Below are positions 52,501 through 61,925 of a DNA stretch of 64,000 bases, piece by piece. Position numbers and translations under genes: made by a program. Source of the DNA: Stenopsyche tienmushanensis. Lineage: Eukaryota > Arthropoda > Insecta > Trichoptera > Stenopsychidae. Within the stretch, counting starts at the first letter, position 1. Each line of letters opens with the position of its first letter. The notes beneath the pieces are model-generated. The model was not told the DNA's origin, did no database searches, and saw only the letters and a list, made by a program, of their open reading frames with translations. The DNA lies in assembly GCA_008973525.1 (NCBI GenBank), contig WACJ01000124.1, positions 2,790,001 through 2,854,000 of the forward strand, given 5' to 3'.

Positions 52501-55293
52501 AATTTAATTATTTCACCATTGATCGTTTCCCGATCGTATCCTTTTTCATTTTTTGCCCGTATTATTAAATATAACGAGAAAAAATATGTGCAAAAAATAA
52601 AGTGATCCGAAGAATGGCATTGTATAGATCAATACTTGTTTTTTGGTGCGTACAATTTTGATACAATATCAAATGATTATTTATCGACCGCGGTTATAAC
52701 ACACACGATAAATATTATTAAATGATTATTTATGGGAAGAATATTGTGTGGAACAGAAAAAATAAATTGTGATTAATAGATGATGTAATGATTTTGATAT
52801 ATAATGGTCAAACGATTCGATTATACACGTGTCATTAATCAATAAATTGGATGCTGACCATGGCAGAGAATGCATAAGTTTGGTCCAGAAAAAATCATAT
52901 CGTAACTAAATACATTTTGATATAGCTATTAATTTTTAGTTTGACCGTTATGGCTACCAAACGATACGCTTTCGGATGGCTCTGGCGCAATAATCTTAAT
53001 TTGATTTGTGTGCATCAATATATTCATTCTTATAAGAACCATTTCGAATGACATTTATCTATTTTAATGGAGTCTGGACAGTTTGCTTGCACACAAAATT
53101 AATTGCATCGAATGCCTCTGGCAGAGGGCGATGAAGCTGTTTAGGCAATGCTGGATATTGTTAGCATATACATAAATTATGTAATTTTTGCGGTGAACTG
53201 TCTATAACTGCACTATGATAATAATGTTTAAAAAGAAAAGGAAAATATTTGAATATTTGTACTACAAGATAGTCTTTTTAGTAAATTCCCTGTGGAATTT
53301 ATGAATGGCTTTCCTTGCGAGAATACTGTAAAAGTGTGTGTAAACATGATAATTTTAGATGCTAGCAGAGTGATTGTAATTAAATGAAATCAGGATAATT
53401 AGTAAATAAGGACTCTTTAAGATCGATCGATATTTTATATACAGTATTTTCAAAGAGTGAGGGGTGTCTTTTGCTAGGTTTCACAAGTCTTATGTCCTAA
53501 GTGTCACGAAATATATATTATAGCTACCTATAATAGCACAAAATAACTATTTTTATATTTAGCAATATATTTTTGATCAAATTGGCCACCTCTGCTTCTT
53601 ATGAATGCACAATACCTTTTCTTTACTTCAACTGTAGTTATCTGAAGTAGCATTTCCTCTTTTATTTTTGCAAAGGTGGCGCTTATTCCTTCGATTAAGA
53701 TTTCTTTTGTAGGCACCTCTGTCGTATAAATTAATTATGTCTTCAGACCTGACACCAGTGGATTTCTTTGCCTAAAGAAGTGCTTTATTTCGTAGGCTCG
53801 CATGGTTTCCAGATCTGGCACCAATAGATTTCGTTGTTTAGGGACGTGCTGATTTTCTTATAGAAGAGAAGTATCCTGCGTTTTCCAATTAGACAAGTTC
53901 GACATTGATTGATAAAGGTATAAGTTTAACTTCAAATTCAAATACATGGCAATAATAGTAATTGAGACTCAAAATAAGTAGAGGAAATTGGCATGCAATT
54001 TCTCTCCGAGTATTCAGATATGTAACTAGTTTGAACAAAAATACATCCAACATTTCAAATAAGTTATATTTACTTGAATTTATTACTAATGAACATTCTA
54101 AATCACTCAACAAAAAAAACGAATAATATCTGATAAATATTCGAATTCACGAATATTGATAAAAGTGCAAATATATTCGAATATCGAATATTCGATTAGG
54201 AACCCCTAATTGCAACTCACTGGAAATATAATATATAACTGTAACCATGAATCGTTGTTGAGAAAACATCCAGTCTTGCAGTGTTTTTATGACTAAAATG
54301 TAATAAAATAAATAATCTCTTGCAGATATTTCTTACATAGACATAAAACATACTGTGTTCATATGGACACATTCTTATTTTAATAGGATAGAATAATTTC
54401 TATTAGCTAACTAACATATAAGCTATAAATCAAACATTTTATTGAAGATAAGCTTTTGTTATGAACTTACTTTTTGATGCTTAGACCTGGAAAAAAACTT
54501 GTGCTGTTCTTTTGTAAAATCATAACAAAAACCTTAAATTAATACAGAATGTAATATTCAAAAAAATTACTTCACAGACTCATATTAATGCCTGTAAGAA
54601 ACATTTTCAAAAATTAATACATATTTTTTAAAATCATTGTAAATAGCCAAGCATTACTAAATTGATTTAGTACTAGGACTCTTATTGTAAGAATTCTGTT
54701 TTTAATGTAAAAAAACATGTCACGATGTCAATAAATCTGATTGGAAATATTCACATAATATTTAAGAATCCTCCACATAATATAAAAGTGGTGATCACAA
54801 TATTTAGCAATGAATGATCTAGTGCCTCTAATTAGACAAAGAGATAAAAAACCAATAAAAACATATATTATTTTTTTCCAACCTTTAATGTCCTAGAATT
54901 GCTTCTATAAATATGTTTTAGTCTAATTTTGGAATGCTATAAAACTTAATGCTATTCGTGATCCATGGCGCCTTAATACATGCAGACATAACTTATACAG
55001 AGACCTGATATTCCTTAGAATACTTTGTAATGTAGGCATGGATGCTACCATTTCTCTGCACGGGTTAAGTATTCGATTCAATATTTATGAAGTTGAAAAT
55101 TTCAGATGCTCAGCTCCCGTGGGATGGAAACCAGCAAGAGGTCGTATAGACGTTTCGTTAGGAGGTCGAAACTGTTTGGCACGCCGTGGCACAGTTCAGC
55201 ACGAGCTTCTGCACGCACTCGGCTTCTGGCACGAGCATTCCCGCACTGACAGGGACTCCAATATTTTGATACAGTGGGACAACATTTTAACCG
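46258..55293 (+). CDS. Astacin-family (M12A) secreted zinc metalloprotease, 5' part of gene (three exons)
   Basis: The coding sequence is the join of 46258-46566, 46737-46957 and 55106-55293 (239 complete codons plus one base), and the gene continues past the window. Astacins are secreted or membrane-linked endopeptidases made as zymogens. Here residues 1-28 form a hydrophobic signal peptide. Residues 29-118 are an acidic prosegment with FEGD at 88-91, whose aspartate is expected to cap the zinc. The catalytic domain starts near residue 119. Residues 209-227 read HELLHALGFWHEHSRTDRD: His209, His213 and His219 bind zinc and Glu210 is the catalytic base. Four N-glycosylation sequons start at Asn131, 137, 153 and 164. 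The Met-turn (SxMHY) and about 80 C-terminal residues were not found before 64000, so they lie in later exons. Intron phases 0, 2 and 1 fit exactly. The physiological substrate is unknown; insect astacins act in gut, cuticle or seminal fluid. Confidence 0.92.
46567..46736 (+). other. Astacin gene intron 1 (170 bp, phase 0)
   Basis: The donor is GTGAGA and the acceptor is ATATTTTCAG before ACCTATTCC. It falls between codons, keeping the ILNPT and TYSEDDED junction in frame. Confidence 0.85.
46737..46957 (+). CDS. Astacin gene exon 2: N-terminal lobe of the protease domain
   Basis: It has 73 codons plus two bases. SLTWPNKIVFYNFSSEF corresponds to the start of the mature domain (usually LWPNG.VPY). 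STQRKVIMDAIEDFHNTTCV and RFVKRTNESTYLFF match the helix and strand leading to the first conserved cysteine and the usual CIRFVPRT motif. Four N-x-S/T sequons are packed into about 35 residues. The exon ends in TC before GTAAGT, a consensus donor. The split serine codon is completed by the first A of exon 3. Confidence 0.9.
49204..49504. mobile_element. piggyBac-type miniature element with TTAA duplication
   Basis: TTAA flanks both sides (49200-49203 and 49505-49508). The left end reads CACATTTTAAGCGGGC. The right end, reverse-complemented, reads CACACTTTATACGGGA, so most of the first 16 positions agree. It is 301 bp without coding capacity. A similar word (TTACACATTTTAATGGGC) occurs again at about 50012-50029, hinting at a second, more broken member. 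Confidence 0.6.
50124..50207. mobile_element. piggyBac-like transposon end with paired palindromes
   Basis: On the minus strand the end reads AAACCCTTTCCGGTCCTC, a common form of piggyBac-type terminus. Just inside are two palindromes: TGTCGAAT and ATTCGACA halves at 50169-50187 (3-nt centre) and ATGTCGAATG / CATTCGACAT halves at 50125-50145 (single A centre). Sub-terminal repeated motifs like these are typical transposase or host-factor sites in such elements. No partner end was assigned with confidence; the GACCCTTTCG word near 49982 is a candidate. Confidence 0.45.
50312..50480. mobile_element. hAT-like element fragment with (TATG)n microsatellite
   Basis: It begins GTGCAGCGATCTCTAGTCTG followed by GGGGTAATTGCCCC and GGGTAAAACAGC. 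This order is typical of the terminal part of many hAT-type elements (CAGNGNTTCTCAA..TGGGGGTAA). A TATG repeat follows at 50367-50390. A GGGACTGCTGTCCTAGTGG word at about 50455 may be near the other end. No 8-bp duplication was identified. Confidence 0.35.
50367..50390. repeat. (TATG)n microsatellite
   Basis: Five perfect TATG units are followed by TATA. It lies inside the hAT-like fragment. Confidence 0.9.
50930..51480. promoter_or_regulatory. Candidate intronic regulatory island
   Basis: This is the largest low-A/T island in intron 2 and has no open frame or repeat. It contains CGTAATAAAGCG (Caudal/Abd-B-like), ATTTGAATTATTTTATAGG, TTAATAATTGAGCC and several TGCAT words. Complexity and clustering suggest constrained non-coding sequence, perhaps an enhancer. 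Composition is the only evidence. Confidence 0.25.
53429..54208 (+). mobile_element. hAT-like composite repeat, copy 1 (left end lost)
   Basis: It follows 56583-58384 in order and orientation: TGTCTTTTGCTAGGTTTCAC, CTAAGTGTCA, GATTTCTTTTGTAGGCA, GACACCAGTGGATTTCTTTG, TTTAGGGACGTGCTGATTTT, CCTGCGTTTTCCAATT, and a right end TTCGAATATCGAATATTCG running into GAACCCCTA. The right end matches the TAGGGGTCCC-type terminus of copy 2. A matching left terminus is not visible here. Confidence 0.7.
53528..53740 (-). pseudogene. Mariner-like transposase C-terminal fragment inside the hAT-like repeat
   Basis: On the minus strand an uninterrupted frame reads EVPTKEILIEGISATFAKIK and later RYCAFIRSRGGQFDQ. 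This resembles the C-terminus of mariner-type transposases, where the last block is usually CI..NGGHFE. On the opposite strand just beyond (about 53747-53890), DLTPVDFFA and DLAPIDFVV resemble the PDLTPLDFFLWG block that precedes it in such proteins. The two pieces are therefore inverted relative to each other, and neither can be functional. Confidence 0.5.
54209..55105. other. Intron 2 between the repeat and exon 3
   Basis: AT-rich; nothing recognised. The polypyrimidine tract before the exon 3 acceptor is weak. Confidence 0.5.
55106..55293 (+). CDS. Astacin gene exon 3: zinc-binding catalytic site
   Basis: The first base A completes serine 177. Then follow CSAPVGWKPARGRIDVSLGG (the usual CxSxVG..GG.Q.vSLG segment), RNCLARRGTVQ and HELLHALGFWHEHSRTDRD. 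SNILIQWDNILT then matches the .V.I.WENI segment. All three zinc histidines, the catalytic glutamate and the family SRxDRD tail are present. The exon ends at CCG before GTAAGT, splitting a glycine codon (phase 1). Reading through the donor gives 21 unrelated codons and a stop at 55356. The 119-codon minus frame (55102-55461) is a shadow of this exon. Confidence 0.95.
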
Positions 55294-55359
55294 GTAAGTC
55301 GAAGCCTTCAGAGCACTTTTGCCCATATAAACTAGAAATACCTGACCGGACTCAATAAG

Positions 55360-55830
55360 CACATTTATAGCCTGACAAATGTATGAGCATGTGTCAGGCG
55401 CGTCGTATGAGTTCCGCAATAATTCAGCATTCGCAAAAAATGCATAGTTGCTCGCAGCCATATTTTAATGTGAATATGTGTATCTGTTGTCCGGAGTCGG
55501 ATACATTTATAGGGCTATTAAAGAGATAAAGTCAAAGTGGCTATGGACATTGATTGGCGTAGTCGGTTTGAGGCGCGCCGGGACCGAATGTCAGCGATGC
55601 AAATTGCATTTCAATACAACAATCGGTTCTGCAATTTCCAATGTAGCCTATCAGTCCAGCGGGCCATGGCTATGGTTGTGGTTGTGGCACTGTCAATGCG
55701 CCATAAATCAACGGCCCTTTCTTATAATCTCTCCATTGTGACAAACCAGAATGAATACTAAATATAATTTATCGATACAGACAAAGCGATGTTTGCGGCC
55801 TACGATTTGAGGCACTCGTTACAATTTCAC
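55360..55830. promoter_or_regulatory. Candidate regulatory island in intron 3
   Basis: This is a less AT-rich block immediately after exon 3. Two overlapping open frames on + (55478-55741 and 55537-55761) have no domain. Words such as GAGTTCCGCAATAATTCAGC and GCCATAAATCAACGGCC (Caudal-like) occur. A regulatory role is only suggested by composition and position. Confidence 0.22.
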
Positions 55831-57486
55831 CGCATCGTGTGAAATGTTCTACATACAATATAAAGAGAAGTTCCTCAATTATTTTCTATGTGTGCAAAAT
55901 ACTATCATAATGATAGCTATTAATCTTCTTAAGATGCTATATCGAATGTAGGCGATCTTCATAGAAGATATTTCCAATGTCTTTCATACGTGGTTAAGTT
56001 TTTAAAGTATGAAATAGTCTATGAATGAGTAACGCAATTATCATTCTCGTTTCATGTCTCAATTTAAGTTGGTTTACTCTTTTCCTCTCGTCATAATTCA
56101 CACTGAATAACTTTGAAAATCCAACGTTTCCTTGCTTTGAAGAGTAAAAATACGTGGATAATTAAATATAAAAGAAATTGAATATAGCCGTATAAAATAC
56201 GTCTGCTTCTGATCCATAAAACATGATGCTCACTATAAATATAGTTAACCATGATATTCTGTAAACTATTTTATCAGGCACGTTTTATTGAGAAAAATAT
56301 CCTGTTATTGAAGTGAATTGTGCAAATATTTTATAAATACAATCGATCATTCAAGTCTGCTCTCTGAATTATTAATCCAATCGGCGTCAATATTTATTCA
56401 GATCATAAAAACTACGATGCATATGGCACTAAAAATAAATTTATTTGAAAAAAGCTTTGTATTACCTCATCTTAAATTCTATAGTTTAATTATCTCATGA
56501 ATATTCTTAAAAAATTATCATTAATCAAATCATAAAAATGATGAATCGACGAAAAATCGTCAGTTTTAAATGAGCTGCTGATTAGGGGTCCCAAATAATC
56601 ATAAATTCAATTATTCGAATAACGAATATGAAATTGGTAATATATTCGAATATTTTATATACGTTTGGCGTATAGACCGATACAATTTTTAGGGGGTTAG
56701 GGATGTCTTTTGCTAGGTTTCACGCATAAGTCCTATGTTCTAAGTGTCAGTGTTGTCGAAATATATTTTTTTTCCACATTTTGAAAAAATACTTTAAATT
56801 TCACCTTTAAATCGTTATAATTTTTGAATCTGTGGACATAATAGCACGAAATAATTGTTTCATATTTTGCAATTTATTTTCGATTTTAAAAAAAATTCTG
56901 AACTTCTGAACTTCCAGTCACATAAAATGTGCAAACGAATGAGTAATGTCAACTTCTAAATTATTTAAATAAAAACTAACATATATTTTGAATTTAAGTT
57001 TAGCTTTAAAAAGATCTCTAGTTTATTACCTCTTTCATTTTTGCAAAGGAGGCGTTTATTTCTTCAATTAGGATTTCTTTTGTAGGCAGTCGTGTACATT
57101 AATTTTTTAGCGACCCTATTCCGTTACTTACATGGTCTTCGGATTTGACACCAGTGGATTTCTTTGCCTGAAGACGGGCCCTATTCCGTGTCTCGCACGG
57201 TTTCGAGACCTGACACCATTAGATATCTTTGTTTAGGGACGTGCTGATTTTATTGTAAAGGAGAAGTGTCCTGCGTTTTCCAATTGGTCAAAGATCGATC
57301 ATGATTGAAAAAGGTGTAAGTTCAACTATTTGAAATTGACAAAGGTAATATATTCTTCAATTACCTTTTAATATTGAGTCATTTTTCTATTTTTTAACAG
57401 AATGGCATCAACCAAAAAAATCGCTAGCCTTTTGTATAAGTTCAAATTGAGGCATAATGCAGTGAGAGCAGGTGGAAATATTAACT

Positions 57487-58247
57487 TTTTTTTGTTGCGC
57501 AAGGAGGGGAAATCTTTTAAAGACACATACTAAGCCGGTACTCAGCAGTAGTGTGGGAGTCCGGATATAATTATAACCCTAACTATTTATTATTCCCTAC
57601 GTGATCTTTCAAAGTGAAAAACCAAGATCCAGTACCCACTAAAACCCCCCCTTGGCCGTCTTTTTGTCGCATCTTACAGGTCGTTAAACATAGTTAAACG
57701 TGACTCTCAGGCTCGGCGGGCCCATCGTTTCTTACCTCTTGTCGGGTAGAGGTCCCTCCTCTCGTTAGCGGTTCTCTGCTACGTCCCTCTCTCGTCCTTC
57801 TTTTGGTCGATCGCCTTGTTGGTGAGTTTTCCCATTGATCAGGAATCCATCCTCTCGGTGGCAGCTCTCCGTCTCGTCCTCTCGTCTTCCTCCTTGGAGG
57901 TGATCACTTTGGCGGCGAAGTTTCCCCATGCCGTCCATTCTTCTTCGCTCATAAGCATAGAATTCATTATTTCATTCTTACTTACGCTTCCTTCCTCTGT
58001 GGAGTCGCGGAGGACTCTCCGTTCCTCTTCCCAAGCTTCGTATTCTAACATCGTATGTTCTGCGTCATCCGCCTCAGCCCCGCAGTGGTGACACTCTGTG
58101 GTTGCCTCTTTGCCTATCCCATCTTATCTGCCATTCGGTCATGGTCGTCCTCCTTGCTTCCCGTTTCTTTGCCCCTGCATATCGAGCTTTGCGCTCGACA
58201 GCCAGCAAGTCCACAGGAGCAGTCCCGGCGATCACCAGCACTGCAAT
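57487..58247 (-). mobile_element. 5'-truncated non-LTR retrotransposon (minus strand)
   Basis: A 17-bp target-site duplication, AGGTGGAAATATTAACT, flanks it at 57470-57486 and 58248-58264. On the minus strand the 3' end finishes in a short A tail (eight T on + at 57486-57493), and the 5' end is truncated. It is much richer in G and C than the surroundings. It contains the 3' end of a reverse-transcriptase ORF and its 3' UTR. A 3' A tail, 5' truncation and a long duplication are the signature of target-primed reverse transcription. Confidence 0.9.
57839..58150 (-). pseudogene. C-terminus of a non-LTR reverse-transcriptase ORF
   Basis: On the minus strand ECHHCGAEADDAEHT leads into MLEYEAWEEERRVLRDS and later MLMSEEEWTAWGNFAAKVI, ending ERTRRRAATERMDS before a stop at 57839. 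This is the zinc-knuckle and tail region found after the polymerase domain in R1/I/Jockey-type ORF2 proteins (typically CPRCG..EDAEHTLF.CP.WEEER). The fourth zinc ligand, normally Cys, is Tyr here. Upstream, EWQIRWDRQRGN in another frame shows that a frameshift and a deletion have removed sequence before the knuckle. Confidence 0.75.
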
Positions 58248-58392
58248 AGGTGGAAATATTAACTAAGCATTCGAAGAAGGATCAATTTGTCGATTAATTT
58301 TATAAATATTCGTATTTACGAATATTGAAAAAAGGGCAAATATATTCGAATGTCGAATATTCAAATATTCGATGGGGACCCCTACTGCTAGT

Positions 58393-59040
58393 GCATCTCG
58401 TGAGCTACGTGGGCTGCTCGCTGAATTAATGGCGGCTTCCTTATGGACAGGCGCAGAAGAAGTATGACACAATAATTAAAAATTAAAGAGTAGATGTTGC
58501 TGTCTTCATTCTTCAAAGGCTAGCAAATGGGTATTTCTCCTTGAAGACTTAATATAAGCATCCTGAACAGACAACTTGTCTTTTTGCCTGTCTGATTCCA
58601 TATATTCCATGATATTCACCTTTTGGCGACTGTTCTCAAATAGCGAATAGAACACGAGAAGCAATCTCGGTCTCAATTACGAATGACTTCCTTGAGGCTC
58701 TCCGCCTGATTTTACAAATAATTTAATATTAATTGAAAAAATAATGCCATTAATATTAGAATAAAATGGAGATCAAAAGATATTATAATAATACATAGAA
58801 CATCATATATCTTTAGATACACAATTTAACCCCGCTACGTGTTTTTTTAATATTTTTTAGATAAATTGTAAATGATGATAATTGTAGACACTGACACATT
58901 TTGTGGATCATTTTGTAGTTCAATGATGAAATTATATTAACATTGAATGGAAATTGTTGATTCGCCTCGAACGCTTCTTGTTTGAATCACAATCTTGGGA
59001 ACATCGTTTTATTGTCGATATTTCACAAGATTTTATATAG
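58393..59040. other. Intron 3 sequence, nothing recognised
   Basis: AT-rich. A short less AT-rich patch at 58385-58470 directly follows the hAT-like element. Confidence 0.45.
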
Positions 59041-59050
59041 TATATATAAA
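59041..59050 (+). promoter_or_regulatory. Candidate TATA box
   Basis: TATATATAAA lies 55 bases upstream of the ATG at 59105, followed by a less AT-rich CGCTTGCTGTCTGTTGCG. Spacing is compatible with a start site near 59070-59080. AT-rich DNA yields such words by chance. Confidence 0.25.
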
Positions 59051-59104
59051 ACGCTTGCTGTCTGTTGCGAATCGTAGTTGTAGGACGAATAAAAGACTTT
59101 AGTT

Positions 59105-59227
59105 ATGAAATTTAAAAATAAATGTCTTCAGCCTCCGATGTCAATAAAAGTTTCAACATCCACGGAATCTGTCAATTATGAAACATGGTCCCAAGCTAAA
59201 ATGGCGGAAACAATGTGTATACAACAC
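59105..59227 (+). CDS. Candidate short first exon (41 codons) of unknown gene
   Basis: The frame starts MKFKNKCLQPPMSIKVSTST and runs to CIQH, where CAC is followed by GTAAGC, a good donor. Without splicing the frame ends at 59254 after 49 codons. A TATA box precedes it at a sensible distance, and the composition is less AT-biased than the flanks. No known family was recognised and no second exon was identified. It could be part of an LTR element, an unrelated nested gene or chance. Confidence 0.25.
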
Positions 59228-59254
59228 GTAAGCTATTTTTCTCCAATTCTTTAA

Positions 59255-60319
59255 ATTATATTAATGTCAAAATTTTCCGGTGTATAACTTAAATGGCCAT
59301 ACAAACTAATATTTTTTATGTGTAACAAATTGATGTTGAGGAACGAGTTTAGGCCATAAGATCGATATTAATCAGACGAAGAGGCGGTAATTGAATCCAT
59401 CATTTGGTCAAATAAAATTTCAGTTGGAACCGAATATATTTGATTATAAGAACTACTACATATATAGAATTTTATCAAAATAAATATGCTTATATTAATC
59501 TTAAATACAATATGCTTCCAAGAATCAATCCCACTTGAAATAGGAGAACAAAGCATTTCATCATTTAAATAGATATATGAAGCTCAATATGTTGTAAAAT
59601 CCTATCGTTGTACATTTATCGCCCTCGCGGAAACGTATCAAACATTCATAGAAATTTTACAAATGCTCTTTATAAATGATCTAGATTTATGTCTTTAGCG
59701 TTGCATAACGTTGTAGATGAACATATATTTCAAAGAGAATCACTCTATTGCGCAACGGATGGCATTTAAATATTTTTTGAACTCAAAACGCGTTCCAGAA
59801 ATCTAAATTTGTGTGAAATGACAACAAAATGCTATGAGGTAAGAGTCCATTGTGTTAGCAACGGTCACATTTAAACGACAAGTATGTCTTCTATCGATTT
59901 TTTTTCGCAAATGGCTATCCAAGCAAACCGGGAATAATGAAATTTGATCGAATAAAAATCATATAAAATATTAGCTGGCAATGTTTAATTTTAATCAGCA
60001 TTTATTTCTGAGATAGACTTTGAGATACGACTTTTTCTAGGGCTTTTCGGAAGGAAACCGAAAACCGATAACCAGCATAACCGTTATTTTCTGTAACTGA
60101 ACCGATATAAAATTTAGGAACGTAACCGAAATCAAAACAGAAATGAAAAAAATAACGGTTCGAAGTCCTGCTTTTTTCATAATTTCTCATGAGCGTTGTT
60201 TAATATTAATTTATTTTGTTAAACTGAAATACTTGAAATACTCATAAGTTGATTTTTTTACGAGTAACGCCAATTAAATAAATTTAACAATAATTTAAAA
60301 AAGGTAGTAATGACTAGAA
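59255..60319. other. Intron 3 sequence, nothing recognised
   Basis: AT-rich, with minus-strand open frames at 59368-59556 and 60002-60190 that lack motifs. About 60040-60170 repeats the words AACCGAAA, AACCGATA and AACCGTTA, a low-order internal repetition. Confidence 0.4.
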
Positions 60320-60504
60320 CAGGGGTAGCCAACCCAAATGATCTTGCGGGCCACTTTGGAAATAAATCATAGATCCGCGGGCCGCATATAAAATTATATA
60401 TCCCCATATTAGATTTAGATACACTATAGACATTTTTTTGAAGTGAAAAAATATATTTTGTAAAAATGTGATAAATCTCGCGGGCCGCGGGTTGGCCACC
60501 CCTG
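60320..60504. mobile_element. hAT-type miniature element with perfect 8-bp duplication
   Basis: The left end is CAGGGGTAGCCAACCC. The right end, reverse-complemented, is CAGGGGTGGCCAACCC, 15 of 16 identical. The 8-mer GACTAGAA directly flanks both sides (60312-60319 and 60505-60512). GCGGGCC words occur just inside both ends. It is 185 bp with no coding capacity. The 8-bp duplication and CAGGGGT ends identify the hAT superfamily. Confidence 0.92.
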
Positions 60505-60512
60505 GACTAGAA

Positions 60513-61689
60513 CGTAATACATGGTATATACACAAGTTTTTTTTAAATTGTGGTATATACAGAGAGTTTAAATTGCAAACATTATTTAGAATCTAGTAGA
60601 TCATCAAATACTTGGTGCAGATGGTGCAAGTTATACATTTGTTACAAAATCTTCATCTCTCACAATACTTTGCGATGTTATTATGTGATAATTTGTGAGA
60701 AATATTCAAAAGGGATTGGAAATAATTTTCTCTTTGAAAGAGTCACTTTTGCGGCGTCTGTTTACAATATAAAGAAGGTTCGCAATGAGAGTGGCCGAGG
60801 TAGGTTTGGCATTGCGACCACATCGGCGGCGTGCAGAGCTGATGCATGAATGTCTTATAATTTTAATAATTGACCCCTGAGGTCAAAAGCAGTAAGATGG
60901 TGGGTAGGGCCAGGGGAGAGGTCGGTAAGTGGGCGGGAGGTCTCCCAGGGCGGTTTGTTACACTATTGAACTCCTCATAATCGTGGAGATCGCTCACGAG
61001 ATAAAATGAGGCGGATAGATAGATGCTGTAATAAAAATCAGGATCATATCAGATCGCTGTCTTACATAATGAGGAGCGCTTTCTTATGTAAGCACCATCG
61101 CCATATGTTTGACCATAATAAATAAATAATAAATCCTATCGAGATGCTCGAATCTGTGTCGGCTTTTCGATGAGATGATAATGCGAGTATTGCAATTCAT
61201 CATAATGGATTATCGTAAATTCTTAGGCGTACCGATATGAATTTATTTTATTTAAGCCTCTAGAAATGTCTAGTATACTATACAAGTTAAGTTTAATAAA
61301 TTGATTTAAGGCAAAGTCTAACAAGTAACGATAGTTTATTCCTCTTGACTCCTTACAAGGTATCTTCAATTTCTTAAATTAGCAAATGAGGGCATAATTG
61401 TTTTAGGCATTACATAGTACATAAAAGCCCCTAATATTGTGAGGCCCAGGGTAGCAGCTCCGCCTGCTCCTTTTCTGATTGGCCCTGGATTTTAATATTA
61501 TTTTCTTATTAAAAAAATAGCAATAATTTTGACATATGATTGATTCTAGCCTTGATTATATTTTTAAAACTAACAAATACTACATTGCATTCAACTTTAA
61601 TAATTAATATTCCCTAAACATTCCCACGGAAACACAGACAACAGAAATTGCATTCAAGCTTAAACTAATGTAATTTGAAATTTAATAGG
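60513..61689. other. Intron 3 sequence with a less AT-rich patch
   Basis: About 60770-61010 contains GGTCGGTAAGTGGGCGGGAG and a TGAGGTCAAAAG word resembling a nuclear-receptor half site, without an open frame. About 61435-61490 (GGCCCAGGGTAGCAGCTCCG) looks like a fragment of a repetitive element, but no ends were found. The plus open frame 60550-60849 has no recognised domain. Confidence 0.3.
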
Positions 61690-61925
61690 TTTGATGTAGG
61701 TTTACCGTGATTTCCGAGGGTTAAAATGTAAATACTGAGGCGATTAATAAAGTGGTGCAGAACCTTCTATGAATGACTGGATTTGGAACAGTAATTAAGA
61801 TTTCATTTAAAATTAATAATTATTTTGCAACTCATTAATTGATCGTCTCCTGATTAATATTCCCATTTAAATAGTATTATCCTGATTTAACCATATGAGG
61901 AAGGTGATAGGAAACATTTTATACT
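61690..61925 (+). repeat. Second dispersed repeat family, copy 5
   Basis: It contains CTGAGGCGATTAATAAAGTG, TTCTATGAATGACTGGATTT, GGAACAGTAATTAAGATTTC, ATTTAAATAGTATTATCCTG and TTTAACCATATGAGGAAGG, in the family order. Confidence 0.6.

Larger units (their letters stand above)
46958..55105 (+). other. Astacin gene intron 2 (about 8.1 kb, phase 2)
   Basis: The donor is GTAAGT and the acceptor is AAAATTTCAG before ATGCTCAGC, with only a weak pyrimidine tract. The intron is AT-rich. It holds a piggyBac-type miniature element (49204-49504), a second piggyBac-like end with palindromes (50124-50207), a hAT-like fragment with a microsatellite (about 50312-50480), a possible SINE tail at about 50843-50895, a regulatory-looking island (50930-51480) and one copy of the hAT-like repeat (53429-54208). 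About 47600-47660 has a B-box-like ATCGAACTC word that may be another SINE fragment. No additional astacin exon is needed, because phases fit directly. Confidence 0.8.
56583..58384 (+). mobile_element. hAT-like composite repeat, copy 2 (with nested insertion)
   Basis: The left end is TAGGGGTCCCAAATAATC. The right end, reverse-complemented, is TAGGGGTCCCCATCGAATAT. Flanking 8-mers CTGCTGAT (56575-56582) and CTGCTAGT (58385-58392) agree at 6 of 8 positions, consistent with an aged 8-bp hAT duplication. Without the nested non-LTR copy and its extra 17-bp repeat the element would be 1,024 bp. It has no intact transposase. A short reading before the insertion (MASTKKIASLLYKFKLRHNA) resembles the end of a BED zinc finger, as found at the N-terminus of hAT transposases. 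Confidence 0.7.

Noticed and set aside
55102..55461. 119-codon open frame on the minus strand
   Set aside because: It overlaps astacin exon 3 in antisense. The sense frame has the complete zinc motif and fitting splice sites, so this is a shadow frame.
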